Assembly: GCA_021604865.1 (NCBI GenBank)
Contig: BQJU01000048.1
Location: 1 to 55,132 of the forward strand
Source of the DNA: Saprospiraceae bacterium
GTDB lineage: Bacteria; Bacteroidota; Bacteroidia; Chitinophagales; Saprospiraceae
Length of the DNA stretch: 55,132 nucleotides
Direction: 5' to 3'
Made by a program: the position numbers and the translations under genes. Every line of letters begins with the position of its first letter. Position 1 is the stretch's first letter. The notes beneath the pieces are model-generated. The model ran no database searches. It saw only the letters and a list, made by a program, of their open reading frames with translations, and was not told the origin of the DNA. Of this stretch, positions 35,415 to 44,211 are shown in pieces.

Positions 35415-38400
35415 ATGAAGAATATTTTTCCGCTCCTGATGAGCTGTCTTGGTCTCATTTTCGGCATCAACAACCTGCCCGCCCAGGAATTACGTCTCAA
35501 CGAACTTATGTCCTCCAACAGCAATCTGGTTTTTGACGAAGATGGAGATACTCCGGATTGGATGGAACTCAACAATTTTGGTGCTATTCCTGTGGATTTA
35601 GGTGGGTATTTCCTAAGCGATGATGGGCAGGATTTGCAAAAATGGTCATTGCCTACAATCTCCTTAGAACCTAGTCAACAGCTTTTAATTTTTGCTTCTG
35701 ATAAGGACCGGCAACAGGTTGTCCGAAATTATTATACCCCCATCGACTACGGTGATCAATGGCGGTATCTTGTTCCGAATCAAGCCGTGCCCGCCGATTG
35801 GAAGACCCTGGGTTTTGATGATACTTCCTGGCTACAGGGCGCTAGTGGTTTTGGCTACGGCGATGAGGATGATGTCACCATAACGCCTACCGGCATCCCT
35901 TCTATTTTCTTGCGAAAGACTTTTAACCTCGATGACCTCCAGGGGTTGTCTGCGCTGTGGTTACATATAGACTATGACGATGCCTTTGTGGCTTATCTTA
36001 ATGGTGTAGAAGTGGCCCGGGCCAATATTGGAACGCCTGGAACGACCGTACCTTTTGATCAAATTTCCGATACCTTCTACGAGGCCGTTTTGTACCAGGG
36101 TTTGCCCCCTGAGGCATTCAATTTGTCATCAATGATTTCCCTACTGCAAGACGGTGAAAATGTGCTGGCCATCCAGGTCCACAATTTTGGTTCCGCCTCC
36201 AGCGACCTAACGGCTATCCCTCTTTTAAGTCTCGGTTATGATCATGCCGTGTCGCTCAACGAGCCCTTGTCTGCGCTACTCGATTTGCCGCTAATATACC
36301 CGCATACCAACTTCAAACTATCTACGGATGGAGAAACGATATACCTCTCTCATACTAGCCAGGGAATCATAGATTCCATTGAATTTGGGGTGATTCCAGG
36401 CAACTATTCCTTTGGTAGAAAAATTGACGAACCTGATGCGCTCGTCTATTTTACGGAACCTACACCTGGGCAACCCAATGGAACGATCTCTTTCCCGGGC
36501 ATTGTGCAAAGTGAGGTACATTTTTCCATAGAGGAGGCCTTTTTATCCAGTCCACAAAGCCTGATTCTGTCCGGCGCAGCAAGCGATGAAACGATCCGAT
36601 ATACCCTGGATGGTGAAGATCCGGCAGACAACAGTCCTGAATATGAAACCCCAATTGCCATCGACGAAAACACCGTAGTTCGTGCCCGGATATTCAAAAC
36701 CGGTTACCTGCCGGGCAAACAGGCAAATAGGACCTATCTGTTTGATCAACCACATGACTTACCTGTAATCATGCTAAATACTGCTCCGGCAAATTTATGG
36801 GATGAAGAAATTGGCATCTACGTTTTTGGTGATGATTTCGAGCCGACCATCCCTTACTATGGTGCCAACTTTTGGCAAGATTGGGAAAGGCCCGCTCATA
36901 TCGAGATGATCGAACCCTCCGGAGAACGAGTCTTTTCACTCAATTCAGGTATCAAAATTTTTGGTAATTGGAGTCGAGCCAATGATCAGAAATCTTTTGC
37001 TGTTTTTTTTAGAAATATCTACGGAGATGGCGCGCTAAACTATCCCTTATTTGAAGACAAACCCATCTCCAGCTTTTCCTCTATTGTATTGCGCACCAGT
37101 GGTAATGACTGGAGTCGGTCAAAGTTTAGGGATGGTATGATGACCAGCCTGGTCAAAAACCTCGATATTGACCTACAGGCATATCGCCCCGCAGTGGTTT
37201 ATCTGAATGGGGAATACTGGGGTATTTACAACATTCGGGAAAAAGTAAATGAGGACTTCCTGGAAGCCAATCACGGCATTGATGCCGATCAAATAGACAT
37301 AGTAGAGAATTACGGCATGATTGTGGAGGGTAGCAACACCCATTATTTGGACTTACTGGATTTTTTAGAAAATAATGACCTTGCGCTGGATGCCAATTTT
37401 GCAGAAGCAGCCACCAGGATGGATATGAGTAATTTCATGGATTATCAAATTGCTCAAATTTATTTTGACAATACCGATTGGCCTGGCAATAATATCAAAT
37501 ATTGGCGGCCACAAACACCCGATGGTAAATGGCGGTGGATATTGTATGATACTGATTTTGGATTTGGCCTTTATTCTGGTTTAGGGGTGTACAACAATAC
37601 CCTGGAATTTGCAACAGCCACCGATGGTCCAGACTGGCCCAATCCGCCCTGGTCTACTTTTATGTTAAGAACGCTATTGGAAAATACCGGCTTTAGGCAT
37701 GATTTTATCAATCGTTATGCTGATCTGTTGAATACGACTTTCAAAGGCGACGCCGTAAAAGCCCATATCGACAATCTGGCGCAAGCCGTCGAAGCAGAGA
37801 TACCACGAAATTTTGAGCAATGGCCGGTTTCCGATATCGGATTCTGGACTGAAGATATTTCAGGCATGAAGTTTTTTGCTGACATGCGGGAATCACTGGC
37901 CAGAGACCATATTCAAGATAAGTTTAACTTGCCTAATCAACATGAAATAAACCTGCATATTCAGGCTCCCGACGCAGGTAGCATTCGGCTGAATACACTG
38001 ACGATCAATCAGGATAATTGGGTCGGCATCTATTTTGAAGAAGTACCCATTCAGCTAACGGCGGTACCTTATGCGGGATATACTTTTGACCATTGGGAAG
38101 TAAATGGCAATACCCTGCTGACGGAAAGTATTGAAATAAACCTGCAACAGGTTACCGATATCACGGCTTATTTCCTTGAGGGTAATGAAGCTGTATTTCC
38201 GATTGTTTTTAATGAAATCAACTACAATTCCCCAGATGACCCCGATGCTGGCGACTGGGTGGAATTATTCAATGCCAGTGGCGAGGCCGTTGACCTATCT
38301 GGCTGGACTTTTAAGGATGATGATGACAGCCACGAATATATGCTGCCACAGGCTACGATTATGGAGGCCTGGAGTTACCTTGTTTTATGCCAAAAGGTGG

Positions 38401-38966
38401 ATAATTTCACGGAAGTACACCCCAATGTATCCAATTTTCTCGGTGAATTTGATTTTGGCCTGGGCAGTTCCGGAGATGCCGTGCGTTTGTATGATGAAAT
38501 GGGAACGCTGGTTGATTCTGTGAGCTACGGTGTTAGTGCTCCCTGGCCATCTGCACCCAATGGGACCGGTGCTACGTTGGAATTGCGCCACTATAATTTA
38601 GATAATTCGCTGCCGGAAAGCTGGAAGGCTTCACTTGCCAGCCTAGGTACACCCGGACAGGAAAATAGTGTTGTGACCGGTCTTAACTCACCTGTTCCTG
38701 TTTTGTCCAAAAGCAGCCTCAAAATTTTCCCGAACCCATTCCGCAGCATAACCAATATACAGCTAAAAAATGCTTTGGGCCAGCCTTCAAGTCTCCGAAT
38801 CTATACTTTGGCCGGCCAGGAGGTCTTTCAGGCCACTTCCAATAGTGGTGAATTCCAGTGGAATGGAACCGATCATGCCGGGAAGGTGCTATCAGCGGGT
38901 ATTTATATTTGCAAAGTGTTAGTAGATGGCCAGGTATTGGTTGGTAAAGTGATTTTGAAGCGGTAA
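35415..38966 (+). CDS. Secreted CotH-kinase/lamin-tail protein with T9SS sorting domain
   Basis: 1183 aa. Signal peptide to about residue 23 (N-N-L-P-A-Q). Then a lamin-tail (LTD) domain (L-R-L-N-E-L-M-S-S-N-S ... D-W-M-E-L-N-N-F-G), a jelly-roll-like segment, a chitobiase C-terminal-type domain at about 368-441 (T-I-R-Y-T-L-D-G-E-D-P), and a CotH protein-kinase-like domain from about 447 to 715 or beyond (L-P-V-I-M-L-N ... R-S-K-F-R-D-G-M ... G-I-Y-N-I-R-E-K-V-N-E ... W-R-W-I-L-Y-D-T-D-F-G-F). A second LTD lies at about 930-1038 and a T9SS type A signal from about 1101 (L-K-I-F-P-N-P-F). CotH kinases phosphorylate exported proteins; in Bacteroidota such proteins are surface-exposed. It starts 85 bp after the protease gene and may be a separate unit. 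Confidence 0.88.
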   Translation: MKNIFPLLMSCLGLIFGINNLPAQELRLNELMSSNSNLVFDEDGDTPDWMELNNFGAIPVDLGGYFLSDDGQDLQKWSLPTISLEPSQQLLIFASDKDRQQVVRNYYTPIDYGDQWRYLVPNQAVPADWKTLGFDDTSWLQGASGFGYGDEDDVTITPTGIPSIFLRKTFNLDDLQGLSALWLHIDYDDAFVAYLNGVEVARANIGTPGTTVPFDQISDTFYEAVLYQGLPPEAFNLSSMISLLQDGENVLAIQVHNFGSASSDLTAIPLLSLGYDHAVSLNEPLSALLDLPLIYPHTNFKLSTDGETIYLSHTSQGIIDSIEFGVIPGNYSFGRKIDEPDALVYFTEPTPGQPNGTISFPGIVQSEVHFSIEEAFLSSPQSLILSGAASDETIRYTLDGEDPADNSPEYETPIAIDENTVVRARIFKTGYLPGKQANRTYLFDQPHDLPVIMLNTAPANLWDEEIGIYVFGDDFEPTIPYYGANFWQDWERPAHIEMIEPSGERVFSLNSGIKIFGNWSRANDQKSFAVFFRNIYGDGALNYPLFEDKPISSFSSIVLRTSGNDWSRSKFRDGMMTSLVKNLDIDLQAYRPAVVYLNGEYWGIYNIREKVNEDFLEANHGIDADQIDIVENYGMIVEGSNTHYLDLLDFLENNDLALDANFAEAATRMDMSNFMDYQIAQIYFDNTDWPGNNIKYWRPQTPDGKWRWILYDTDFGFGLYSGLGVYNNTLEFATATDGPDWPNPPWSTFMLRTLLENTGFRHDFINRYADLLNTTFKGDAVKAHIDNLAQAVEAEIPRNFEQWPVSDIGFWTEDISGMKFFADMRESLARDHIQDKFNLPNQHEINLHIQAPDAGSIRLNTLTINQDNWVGIYFEEVPIQLTAVPYAGYTFDHWEVNGNTLLTESIEINLQQVTDITAYFLEGNEAVFPIVFNEINYNSPDDPDAGDWVELFNASGEAVDLSGWTFKDDDDSHEYMLPQATIMEAWSYLVLCQKVDNFTEVHPNVSNFLGEFDFGLGSSGDAVRLYDEMGTLVDSVSYGVSAPWPSAPNGTGATLELRHYNLDNSLPESWKASLASLGTPGQENSVVTGLNSPVPVLSKSSLKIFPNPFRSITNIQLKNALGQPSSLRIYTLAGQEVFQATSNSGEFQWNGTDHAGKVLSAGIYICKVLVDGQVLVGKVILKR

Positions 38967-39100
38967 TATCTGACAATTAATAAACCAATTGCCCTTAATG
39001 TCGCGTATGTACAATCGGAACACCCTTAATGTTCCAACCACGACCTTAGTACAAAAAAAACATACTTTTGGTCAACCTTTTAGGTATAGTTTGTTTTTAG

Positions 39101-39268
39101 TTGAAGTTGTTTAAGAATGTCTAGTGAGGCTGTAAAAACAGGATTATGGTTCCAATTGAGGCTTTTTTGCCTCATCTCGGCTCAGCTGAGACGGGGCGAG
39201 AAAAAAAACAAAAAGTGGGGCGAAAAGACGTTTATAGAGACCAGCAAGTTATTTTTAAACAACTTCAG
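39101..39268. repeat. ITR element with ends TTGAAGTTGTTTAA
   Basis: TTGAAGTTGTTTAA on the left is matched by TTTAAACAACTTCA on the right, enclosing about 140 bp. The interior holds GAGGCTTTTTTGCCTC and CTCGGCTCAGCTGAG, the latter resembling the GCTGAGCCGAGACGG module inside copy F of the other family, so modules may be shared between families. It lies between the CotH gene and the AhpD-like gene. Confidence 0.65.
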
Positions 39269-39285
39269 TACATAAATCAGAATAC

Positions 39286-39627
39286 ATGAGCAAAGATAAG
39301 ACCTATTTTGAACCTGCCGACCTGGCAAATTTTGGAAAAATCACAGACTGGCAGGAGACTTTGGGTAACAAGTTCTTCGACTACTACGGTGAGGCGATGA
39401 AGGAAGGTGCCCTGACCGTGCGCGAGAAAGCCTTGATCGCGTTGGCTGTTTCTCATGCCCTGCAATGCCCATATTGTATAGATGCCTATACGAGTGCTTC
39501 GCTGAAAAATGGTGCCGATGAAGAGCAGATGATGGAAGCGGTACATGTAGCTGCTTCTATGAAAGCAGGCATCACGCTGGTGTATGCCACCCAGATGATG
39601 AAACATACGGAGAAATTGACGATGTAG
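39286..39627 (+). CDS. AhpD/carboxymuconolactone-decarboxylase-like protein, arsenosugar-associated type
   Basis: 113 aa, the size of single-domain CMD proteins. The redox motif C-P-Y-C-I-D-A-Y-T lies centrally, with the usual E-K-A-L-I-A-L-A-V-S-H-A helix before it and H-V-A-A-S-M-K-A-G after it. Its neighbour is an ArsS radical-SAM protein, and this CMD subtype is known beside ArsS as the peroxidase-like partner in arsenosugar biosynthesis. It probably acts as a thiol-dependent hydroperoxide reductase or redox helper in the cytoplasm. ArsM, the arsenite methyltransferase often found with them, is not in the window. A 222-bp gap filled with tandem repeats separates the two genes. Confidence 0.82.
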   Translation: MSKDKTYFEPADLANFGKITDWQETLGNKFFDYYGEAMKEGALTVREKALIALAVSHALQCPYCIDAYTSASLKNGADEEQMMEAVHVAASMKAGITLVYATQMMKHTEKLTM

Positions 39628-39636
39628 GGTTTTAGG

Positions 39637-39817
39637 GGGCAGGTGTCAGGGATCAGGTGTCAGGGATCAGGTGTCAGGAGAATTTTGCAAAGTAGGGGCG
39701 CCCCTTGTGGTCGCCCATTTGCCAGTATGGAAGGGGGGTGAGGAATCAGGTGTCAGGTGTCAGGAGTCAGGTGTCAGGAGTCAGGTGTCAGGGGTCAGGA
39801 GTCAGGGGTCAGGGGGC
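39637..39817. repeat. Short tandem repeats of CAGGTGTCAGG/TCAGGAGTCAGG type
   Basis: Between the two arsenosugar genes, units GTCAGGT, GTCAGGA and GTCAGGG (7-8 bp) are strung together at 39637-39680 and 39743-39817, with the GGGGCGCCCC palindrome between. This class of low-complexity repeat is prone to slippage and spreads between genes in several bacterial phyla. It has no coding potential. Confidence 0.8.
39692..39716. repeat. Palindrome of the GGGCGACC-CTTGTGG-TCGCCC type
   Basis: GTAGGGGCGCCCCTTGTGGT is followed by CGCCC. It is the same general pattern (G-rich arm, central TGTGG or CGTGG, complementary arm) as the hairpin at 46427-46479, so the two are likely members of one dispersed palindrome family. 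Confidence 0.5.
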
Positions 39818-39849
39818 CAAATATTATTTAAGCGTCAAAATGATTATCA

Positions 39850-40920
39850 ATGTCTATCCATCAGAAAACAAAATCCCTTTCCGCAAGGGGGGAAGCTTTA
39901 TCCGATACATTTTTTCAATTGAAAGTACTCAATGGAAAGGAGTTGGTTGATGTCAAATACACACCTTTTGCCGAAAAAATCGCAGAAGTGGGATTTCCAC
40001 GCCTTCGTCCCTCCCACATTGATATATTCCAACTCAATATTGGTAAACTGTGTAACCAGACCTGTGCCCATTGCCACGTAGACGCCGGACCGGATAAGAA
40101 GGTGGAAAATATGGATCGGGCCACCCTGGAAAAATGTCTCGACATTCTCAGTCGCTACGATATTGGCACCGTAGATATTACGGGTGGTGCGCCGGAAATG
40201 AATCCACATTTTAAATGGTTTGTAGAGGAGTGCCGTAAGCTGGGTAAAGAAGTCATCGACCGTTGTAATTTGACCATCATCATGGCCAATAAGAAGTACA
40301 ACACCTTACCGGAATGGTTTGCAGAGCATCAGGTGCATATTGTATCTTCCCTACCCTACTTTAGCAAAACCCGTACGGATGCTCAACGTGGCGACGGCGT
40401 TTTTGAAGATTCTATTGAAGCCTTGCGCCGACTGAATGCCGTAGGGTATGGCAAGGAGGATTCCAACCTACAACTCGATCTTGTTTACAACCCAACTGGT
40501 GCCTATTTACCTGGTGATCAAGGTTCTTTAGAACGCGAATTTAAGTCGCAACTGAAACGTCGCTATGATATCGACTTTAATCAACTATTCGCCATCACCA
40601 ATATGCCGATTAGTCGCTTTTTGGAATACCTGCTGGAATCCGGCAATTACGAAGACTATATGACCGAATTGGTCAATGCTTTCAACCCGACAGTCGTAGG
40701 CAGTGTGATGTGCCGCAATACCATTTCCGTAAGCTGGGACGGTTATATCTACGATTGTGACTTCAACCAGATGCTCGACCTGAAGGTGTCCACCAAAGAT
40801 TCTGACCACATCGACAATTTTGACTACGAGCGTTTGTCAAATCGGAATATTGTGCTTAATCAGCATTGTTATGGGTGTACGGCGGGTGCTGGGTCTAGTT
40901 GTGGTGGGGAAGTGGGGTAA
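39850..40920 (+). CDS. arsS: Arsenosugar biosynthesis radical SAM protein ArsS
   Basis: 356 aa. The radical-SAM cluster motif C-N-Q-T-C-A-H-C (C68, C72, C75) binds the 4Fe-4S cluster that cleaves S-adenosylmethionine. It is followed by D-I-T-G-G-A-P-E-M-N-P, and the protein ends with a Cys-rich tail (H-C-Y-G-C-T-A-G-A-G-S-S-C-G-G) typical of this subgroup. ArsS transfers the 5'-deoxyadenosyl group to dimethylated arsenic to form the arsenosugar precursor. The ATG at 39850 gives the expected opening (M-S-I-H-Q-K-T-K-S-L). It lies downstream of the CMD-like partner on the same strand. Without arsM nearby, methylated arsenic must come from an enzyme encoded elsewhere or from the environment. Confidence 0.88.
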   Translation: MSIHQKTKSLSARGEALSDTFFQLKVLNGKELVDVKYTPFAEKIAEVGFPRLRPSHIDIFQLNIGKLCNQTCAHCHVDAGPDKKVENMDRATLEKCLDILSRYDIGTVDITGGAPEMNPHFKWFVEECRKLGKEVIDRCNLTIIMANKKYNTLPEWFAEHQVHIVSSLPYFSKTRTDAQRGDGVFEDSIEALRRLNAVGYGKEDSNLQLDLVYNPTGAYLPGDQGSLEREFKSQLKRRYDIDFNQLFAITNMPISRFLEYLLESGNYEDYMTELVNAFNPTVVGSVMCRNTISVSWDGYIYDCDFNQMLDLKVSTKDSDHIDNFDYERLSNRNIVLNQHCYGCTAGAGSSCGGEVG

Positions 40921-40994
40921 GAAAAAATGTATTCATCTATTATGCCTGGCGTATCCATTGCTTAAAGCTTTGAACTCTAAAATACAACAATTTA

Positions 40995-41375
40995 TTAATC
41001 TGCTGAGTTCTTCGCCCCAAACATAATGCGATGCCCATCAATGGTGCGAATAGCAAACTCCCGCTGACCCCAGGGTTTATCTGCTACTTCGGCCAAAATT
41101 TCTATATCTCTGGCCTGGTATTCTTCGTACAATGCATCGATGTTTTCCACATCCACATAGGCAAAATAGGAGTGGTTTTTGGTTTCAAAAGCGGATCGAT
41201 CATCCGGGCATTCGCCCAGCATTATATAAAATTTCTCTCTTTTGAGAAAATGCCAGCCATCACCGGCCCAGTCGGTTTTGAAACCCAGCTGGTTTTGGTA
41301 GTATTCTACAGATTTTGCAAGATCTTTTACCGCCAGAACGTAACGCGTGCCGGTTATTTTCGGGTTGTTTTTCAT
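40995..41375 (-). CDS. VOC-superfamily (glyoxalase/bleomycin-resistance-like) protein
   Basis: 126 aa, one VOC domain made of two beta-alpha-beta-beta-beta modules: Y-V-L-A-V-K-D-L-A-K-S-V-E-Y-Y-Q-N-Q-L-G-F first, and S-Y-F-A-Y-V-D-V-E-N-I-D-A-L-Y second, ending G-H-R-I-M-F-G. Such proteins dimerise and use a metal or a cavity to act on or bind small molecules (dioxygenases, glyoxalase I, fosfomycin- or bleomycin-resistance proteins). The end T-I-D-G-H-R-I-M-F-G is common in the broad unassigned group. It converges with ArsS; an arsenic role is possible by position only, since ArsI-type lyases also belong to VOC, but the Cys pair of ArsI is not visible. Confidence 0.82.
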   Translation of the reverse strand: MKNNPKITGTRYVLAVKDLAKSVEYYQNQLGFKTDWAGDGWHFLKREKFYIMLGECPDDRSAFETKNHSYFAYVDVENIDALYEEYQARDIEILAEVADKPWGQREFAIRTIDGHRIMFGAKNSAD

Positions 41376-41480
41376 CTTAGATTGTATTGATTTAGACGGC
41401 TCTGGCCTATGGGTGGAATATATTTACCACAAGCGCCATCACTTTGGGGCGCAATGCGCCGGCCTAAACTACATCCCACC

Positions 41481-41813
41481 CTACCTACTTATCCCGGTAA
41501 TGCCAAGATACACGGCATTTGTATAAAAATCATTACAGGCATCAAGATTTCCCACCCCACACAAACTATTGCCCTCACAATCAATTGGAAAACTGGCCAT
41601 GTCTGCATAATGACTACCCAATAAGAAATATTGTTTGTTGTTGTATACATACAAATCCACAAAGAAGGCCCCACCTATTTCCTGCCCCCGATTCGGTTCC
41701 ATTTCCAATCGTTCAAGCATCTCATTGACACAATTGACGTCGACTTGTTCTTCTTTACTACAACTAAAACAAAGCAGGAAAAGGAGACACAATACCAGGG
41801 AAATATTTCTCAT
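41481..41813 (-). CDS. Small lipoprotein of unknown function
   Basis: 110 aa. The N terminus L-V-L-C-L-L-F-L-L-C-F-S-C-S-K-E-E has a lipobox with C18 as the lipidated residue; the charged residues after it fit an outer-membrane lipoprotein. The mature part has five further Cys (C-V-N, D-C-E-G, L-C-G-V and D-A-C-N), giving possible disulphides in the periplasm, and a beta-rich middle (F-V-D-L-Y-V-Y-N-N-K-Q-Y-F-L-L-G). I do not recognise a family. It stands alone between the VOC and pentapeptide-repeat genes on the same strand. Confidence 0.7.
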   Translation of the reverse strand: MRNISLVLCLLFLLCFSCSKEEQVDVNCVNEMLERLEMEPNRGQEIGGAFFVDLYVYNNKQYFLLGSHYADMASFPIDCEGNSLCGVGNLDACNDFYTNAVYLGITGISR

Positions 41814-41886
41814 GTTGGTAAAATTTTGTGCATGAATTATCCAAATAGACGGAAGTGTTCGACAAAATGGTTGGTCCTTAAATTAA

Positions 41887-41905
41887 TTAGAGTTGTTACG
41901 CAGGA
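41887..41905. repeat. One-ended copy of the AGAGTTGTTTCGCAGG repeat
   Basis: TTAGAGTTGTTACGCAGG matches the end of the 12520-12755 element with one change; no partner end is visible nearby. It lies just downstream of the pentapeptide-repeat gene. Confidence 0.45.
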
Positions 41906-41920
41906 AAGAAACAGACTTCG

Positions 41921-42481
41921 TTATCCTATTTCAATATCATACTTATCCAACAAACCAACTACTTCCGGAATTGAAAATTTGGCCTTTCTAATGCGATTGA
42001 TTTCGGGATCAATTGAATAGTTCTGGGAGGTTTGAAAATCAGCTTTTTCCAAAACCGTATTTTCAAAGGTGGCACCATTTAAGTCGCAACCATCAAAAGA
42101 GGCACCGGTTAGATTCGTCTCTGTGAAATCGGCTTCTGCCAAATTGCAATTTTTAAAATTGATGCCTTTTAGATTCAGTTGATAAAAGGACGCCAAATTC
42201 AGTTGGCAACCCTCAAATATCATAGCCAACAAAAAGGGATTGCACCCACTGAAGTCTACACCAAGCAATTTACAGTTTTTAAATGCCACCTCTTTTAAGG
42301 CAGTTGTATGCAGGTTAGCCATGCTGAAATCACAATCGTCAAAGGTGCATTCCAGAAAGGAGACTTCGGATAGATCTACGCTACTAAAGGAACAGGCGGT
42401 GAAGGTGCAGTTGTCGTATTCTTTTGCGCTTAATGTATCTTTTGAAAAGTCTTTATTTTCAAATACCTTGTCTGCTATCAT
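41921..42481 (-). CDS. Pentapeptide-repeat protein
   Basis: 186 aa, almost entirely A(D/N)LxF-type five-residue repeats from about 15 to 150 (C-T-F-T-A-C-S-F-S-S-V-D-L, A-D-F-T-E-T-N-L-T-G-A-S-F). These fold into a right-handed quadrilateral beta helix that mimics B-form DNA. The repeat-free tail (about 150-186) has Y-S-I-D-P-E-I-N-R-I-R-K-A-K-F, closely resembling the C-terminal capping and dimerisation helix of Qnr/MfpA-like proteins, which protect DNA gyrase. A gyrase-protecting or DNA-mimic role is therefore plausible, but many such proteins have no known target. Cytoplasmic, ATG at 42481, no signal peptide. Confidence 0.88.
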   Translation of the reverse strand: MIADKVFENKDFSKDTLSAKEYDNCTFTACSFSSVDLSEVSFLECTFDDCDFSMANLHTTALKEVAFKNCKLLGVDFSGCNPFLLAMIFEGCQLNLASFYQLNLKGINFKNCNLAEADFTETNLTGASFDGCDLNGATFENTVLEKADFQTSQNYSIDPEINRIRKAKFSIPEVVGLLDKYDIEIG

Positions 42482-42528
42482 ATCAATTTTCCTGATTAAA
42501 TCGCTACAAAAAAATTGTCTGTTTCAAA

Positions 42529-43242
42529 CTATGATTCGATCTCTTTTCTCTTCAGAATGATGGTCAAATGCTCTGCTTTCGGTCGTAAATAACCAAGCAG
42601 CGCATAAATAAAAATGGTGATGCCCAGTATTTCAAATAACTCTTCAATTGTATACAGTATTTTAAAGGTTAAATTCTCTTCACCTTCCAAGGTAAATTGT
42701 TTGCCACCCATTGATTCAATCCCAATCGCCCCGATCACAAATATAGTGCCTGCAAGAATAAATTGCTGTCTGGTCGTTTGGGGAAGTCGCCACAAAAAGG
42801 GAAGATAGCTTACACAAAATATAATTAACAAAATCCCATAAGGAATAATCCACGCATAATAAAGATAACCTGAGGTGTTTAAAAACATTCTGGTATAGAC
42901 CATTATTTTTTCATGGATCATCAATGCTTCATCTATCGCCAGAAATAGGAAGATAAAAGATAATACCAACCAGTAATGATGACCTTTCTTTTGTCGTTTG
43001 ACAAAAACAGAAATAATAAATAGCAGCCACGAAGCGCCCAGAAGTAAAAGAAAGGAATACAATGTGGGAAAACTTCGCTCTGAATTGAAATCAAACAGTT
43101 GAGTTACAGAGGTTAACGCATTAAACACTGGATGGGAAGGTAAATAACGAAAACCTATTGCAGCCAGATTGGCTATTAACAAAAAAACTAGGCACAATAA
43201 AAGGACTTTAAAAGTCTTTTTTGGGTTTAAGTGTAATTCCAT
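42529..43242 (-). CDS. Polytopic membrane protein with D-E ... H-E motif (paralogue 1)
   Basis: 237 aa with about six transmembrane segments. A conserved-looking acidic motif L-A-I-D-E-A-L-M-I-H-E-K lies at the end of the third helix, and a second one, T-I-E-E-L-F-E-I-L-G-I-T, before the last helix. The next gene has the same two motifs at the same places. Paired membrane-buried Asp/Glu/His residues recall metal-dependent membrane hydrolases such as the ceramidase-like group, but the spelling differs and I assign no family. It probably forms an operon with its paralogue (34-bp gap). Confidence 0.6.
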   Translation of the reverse strand: MELHLNPKKTFKVLLLCLVFLLIANLAAIGFRYLPSHPVFNALTSVTQLFDFNSERSFPTLYSFLLLLGASWLLFIISVFVKRQKKGHHYWLVLSFIFLFLAIDEALMIHEKIMVYTRMFLNTSGYLYYAWIIPYGILLIIFCVSYLPFLWRLPQTTRQQFILAGTIFVIGAIGIESMGGKQFTLEGEENLTFKILYTIEELFEILGITIFIYALLGYLRPKAEHLTIILKRKEIES

Positions 43243-43276
43243 TGGTCGCTACTTGAAGTGTGGAGGGAAATTCCCT

Positions 43277-43939
43277 CTATTGGGTATTCATAATTTTTTC
43301 TATTTCAAACTGAACATTTTTCCAGAAATAAGCCAGCCAGGCAAAAATCCCCAGGAATTTAAAGCCATCCTCCAGCAGAATGCGCCAGGGCCCGACAATA
43401 GCCTCGATGGGATCTTGTAAAATATCAATAAAAACAGAGGTCCCAAACATCACTATTGCCAGGATCAAAAAAGTAAAATCTGTGGCCATAACTACATCTT
43501 TGAAATAAAAAAGGCCACCTATGAGCAAAATTCCATATCCGGCAATAGTGATTTTTTCGCCAATGAACAGATATCCTGGAAATACGACTTCGTGAAAAAG
43601 AAAGAGGTCATCCAACATCAGCAAACACGTAAATAAGCCGAAATATAAAAAAAACAAGGCAAGCCTTTGCCCATTCTTATGTTTATAGAGTACTTGACCG
43701 CCCAATAAACAAACTACCACCGCAGCACACCAGCACAATACGCCAACATTGGAAATGAAGCCAAAAAAGGGATTGAGATCGGCAATAAAAGCTGGATCTC
43801 GGGTAAAATTGCCTACTGAAATGCCCTTATAGATACTCACCAAACTTACTATAGCTAACAAAAGTATCGGGGCAAGAAAGACCTGGATTAAGGGCAATAA
43901 GGCACCACCAGATTTGAGTCTAGATCGTAATTGGGTCAT
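43277..43939 (-). CDS. Polytopic membrane protein with D-D ... H-E motif (paralogue 2)
   Basis: 220 aa with about six transmembrane segments. L-L-M-L-D-D-L-F-L-F-H-E-V corresponds to the D-E ... H-E motif of the neighbour, and L-L-E-D-G-F-K-F-L-G-I-F to its E-E-L-F-E-I-L-G-I motif. Overall identity is low, so the duplication is old and the two may work as a heterodimer. No signal peptide is separate from the first helix. First gene of the two-gene unit; 272 bp without features separate it from the phosphoesterase. Confidence 0.6.
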   Translation of the reverse strand: MTQLRSRLKSGGALLPLIQVFLAPILLLAIVSLVSIYKGISVGNFTRDPAFIADLNPFFGFISNVGVLCWCAAVVVCLLGGQVLYKHKNGQRLALFFLYFGLFTCLLMLDDLFLFHEVVFPGYLFIGEKITIAGYGILLIGGLFYFKDVVMATDFTFLILAIVMFGTSVFIDILQDPIEAIVGPWRILLEDGFKFLGIFAWLAYFWKNVQFEIEKIMNTQ

Positions 43940-44211
43940 TCTAAATCAGTCTTATTTTAACCATTCATGCAATAAAAGGGGGGCATCCATGAAAAAACGG
44001 TCCAGTGGAGGGGTAGAAGTTTTAACACTTGAACTTGGTTAATCCATAATCTACATCAAGTTAATAAATATAATACAAAAAAACATAATGTTGGTGGCAA
44101 AATCAAGCGTGGATAAGAAGAATGTGCCTGGTGGGGGTACTCTGAATGTAGTTTTTTGAATTGTTCACTACCACTGGTCGACGGACCACGGCAAGCCCTC
44201 AAACCACAGCA

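Noticed and set aside
40995-41375. VOC gene as ArsI arsenic lyase beside arsS
   Set aside because: Conserved cysteine pair of ArsI is not visible; only one Cys in the protein.
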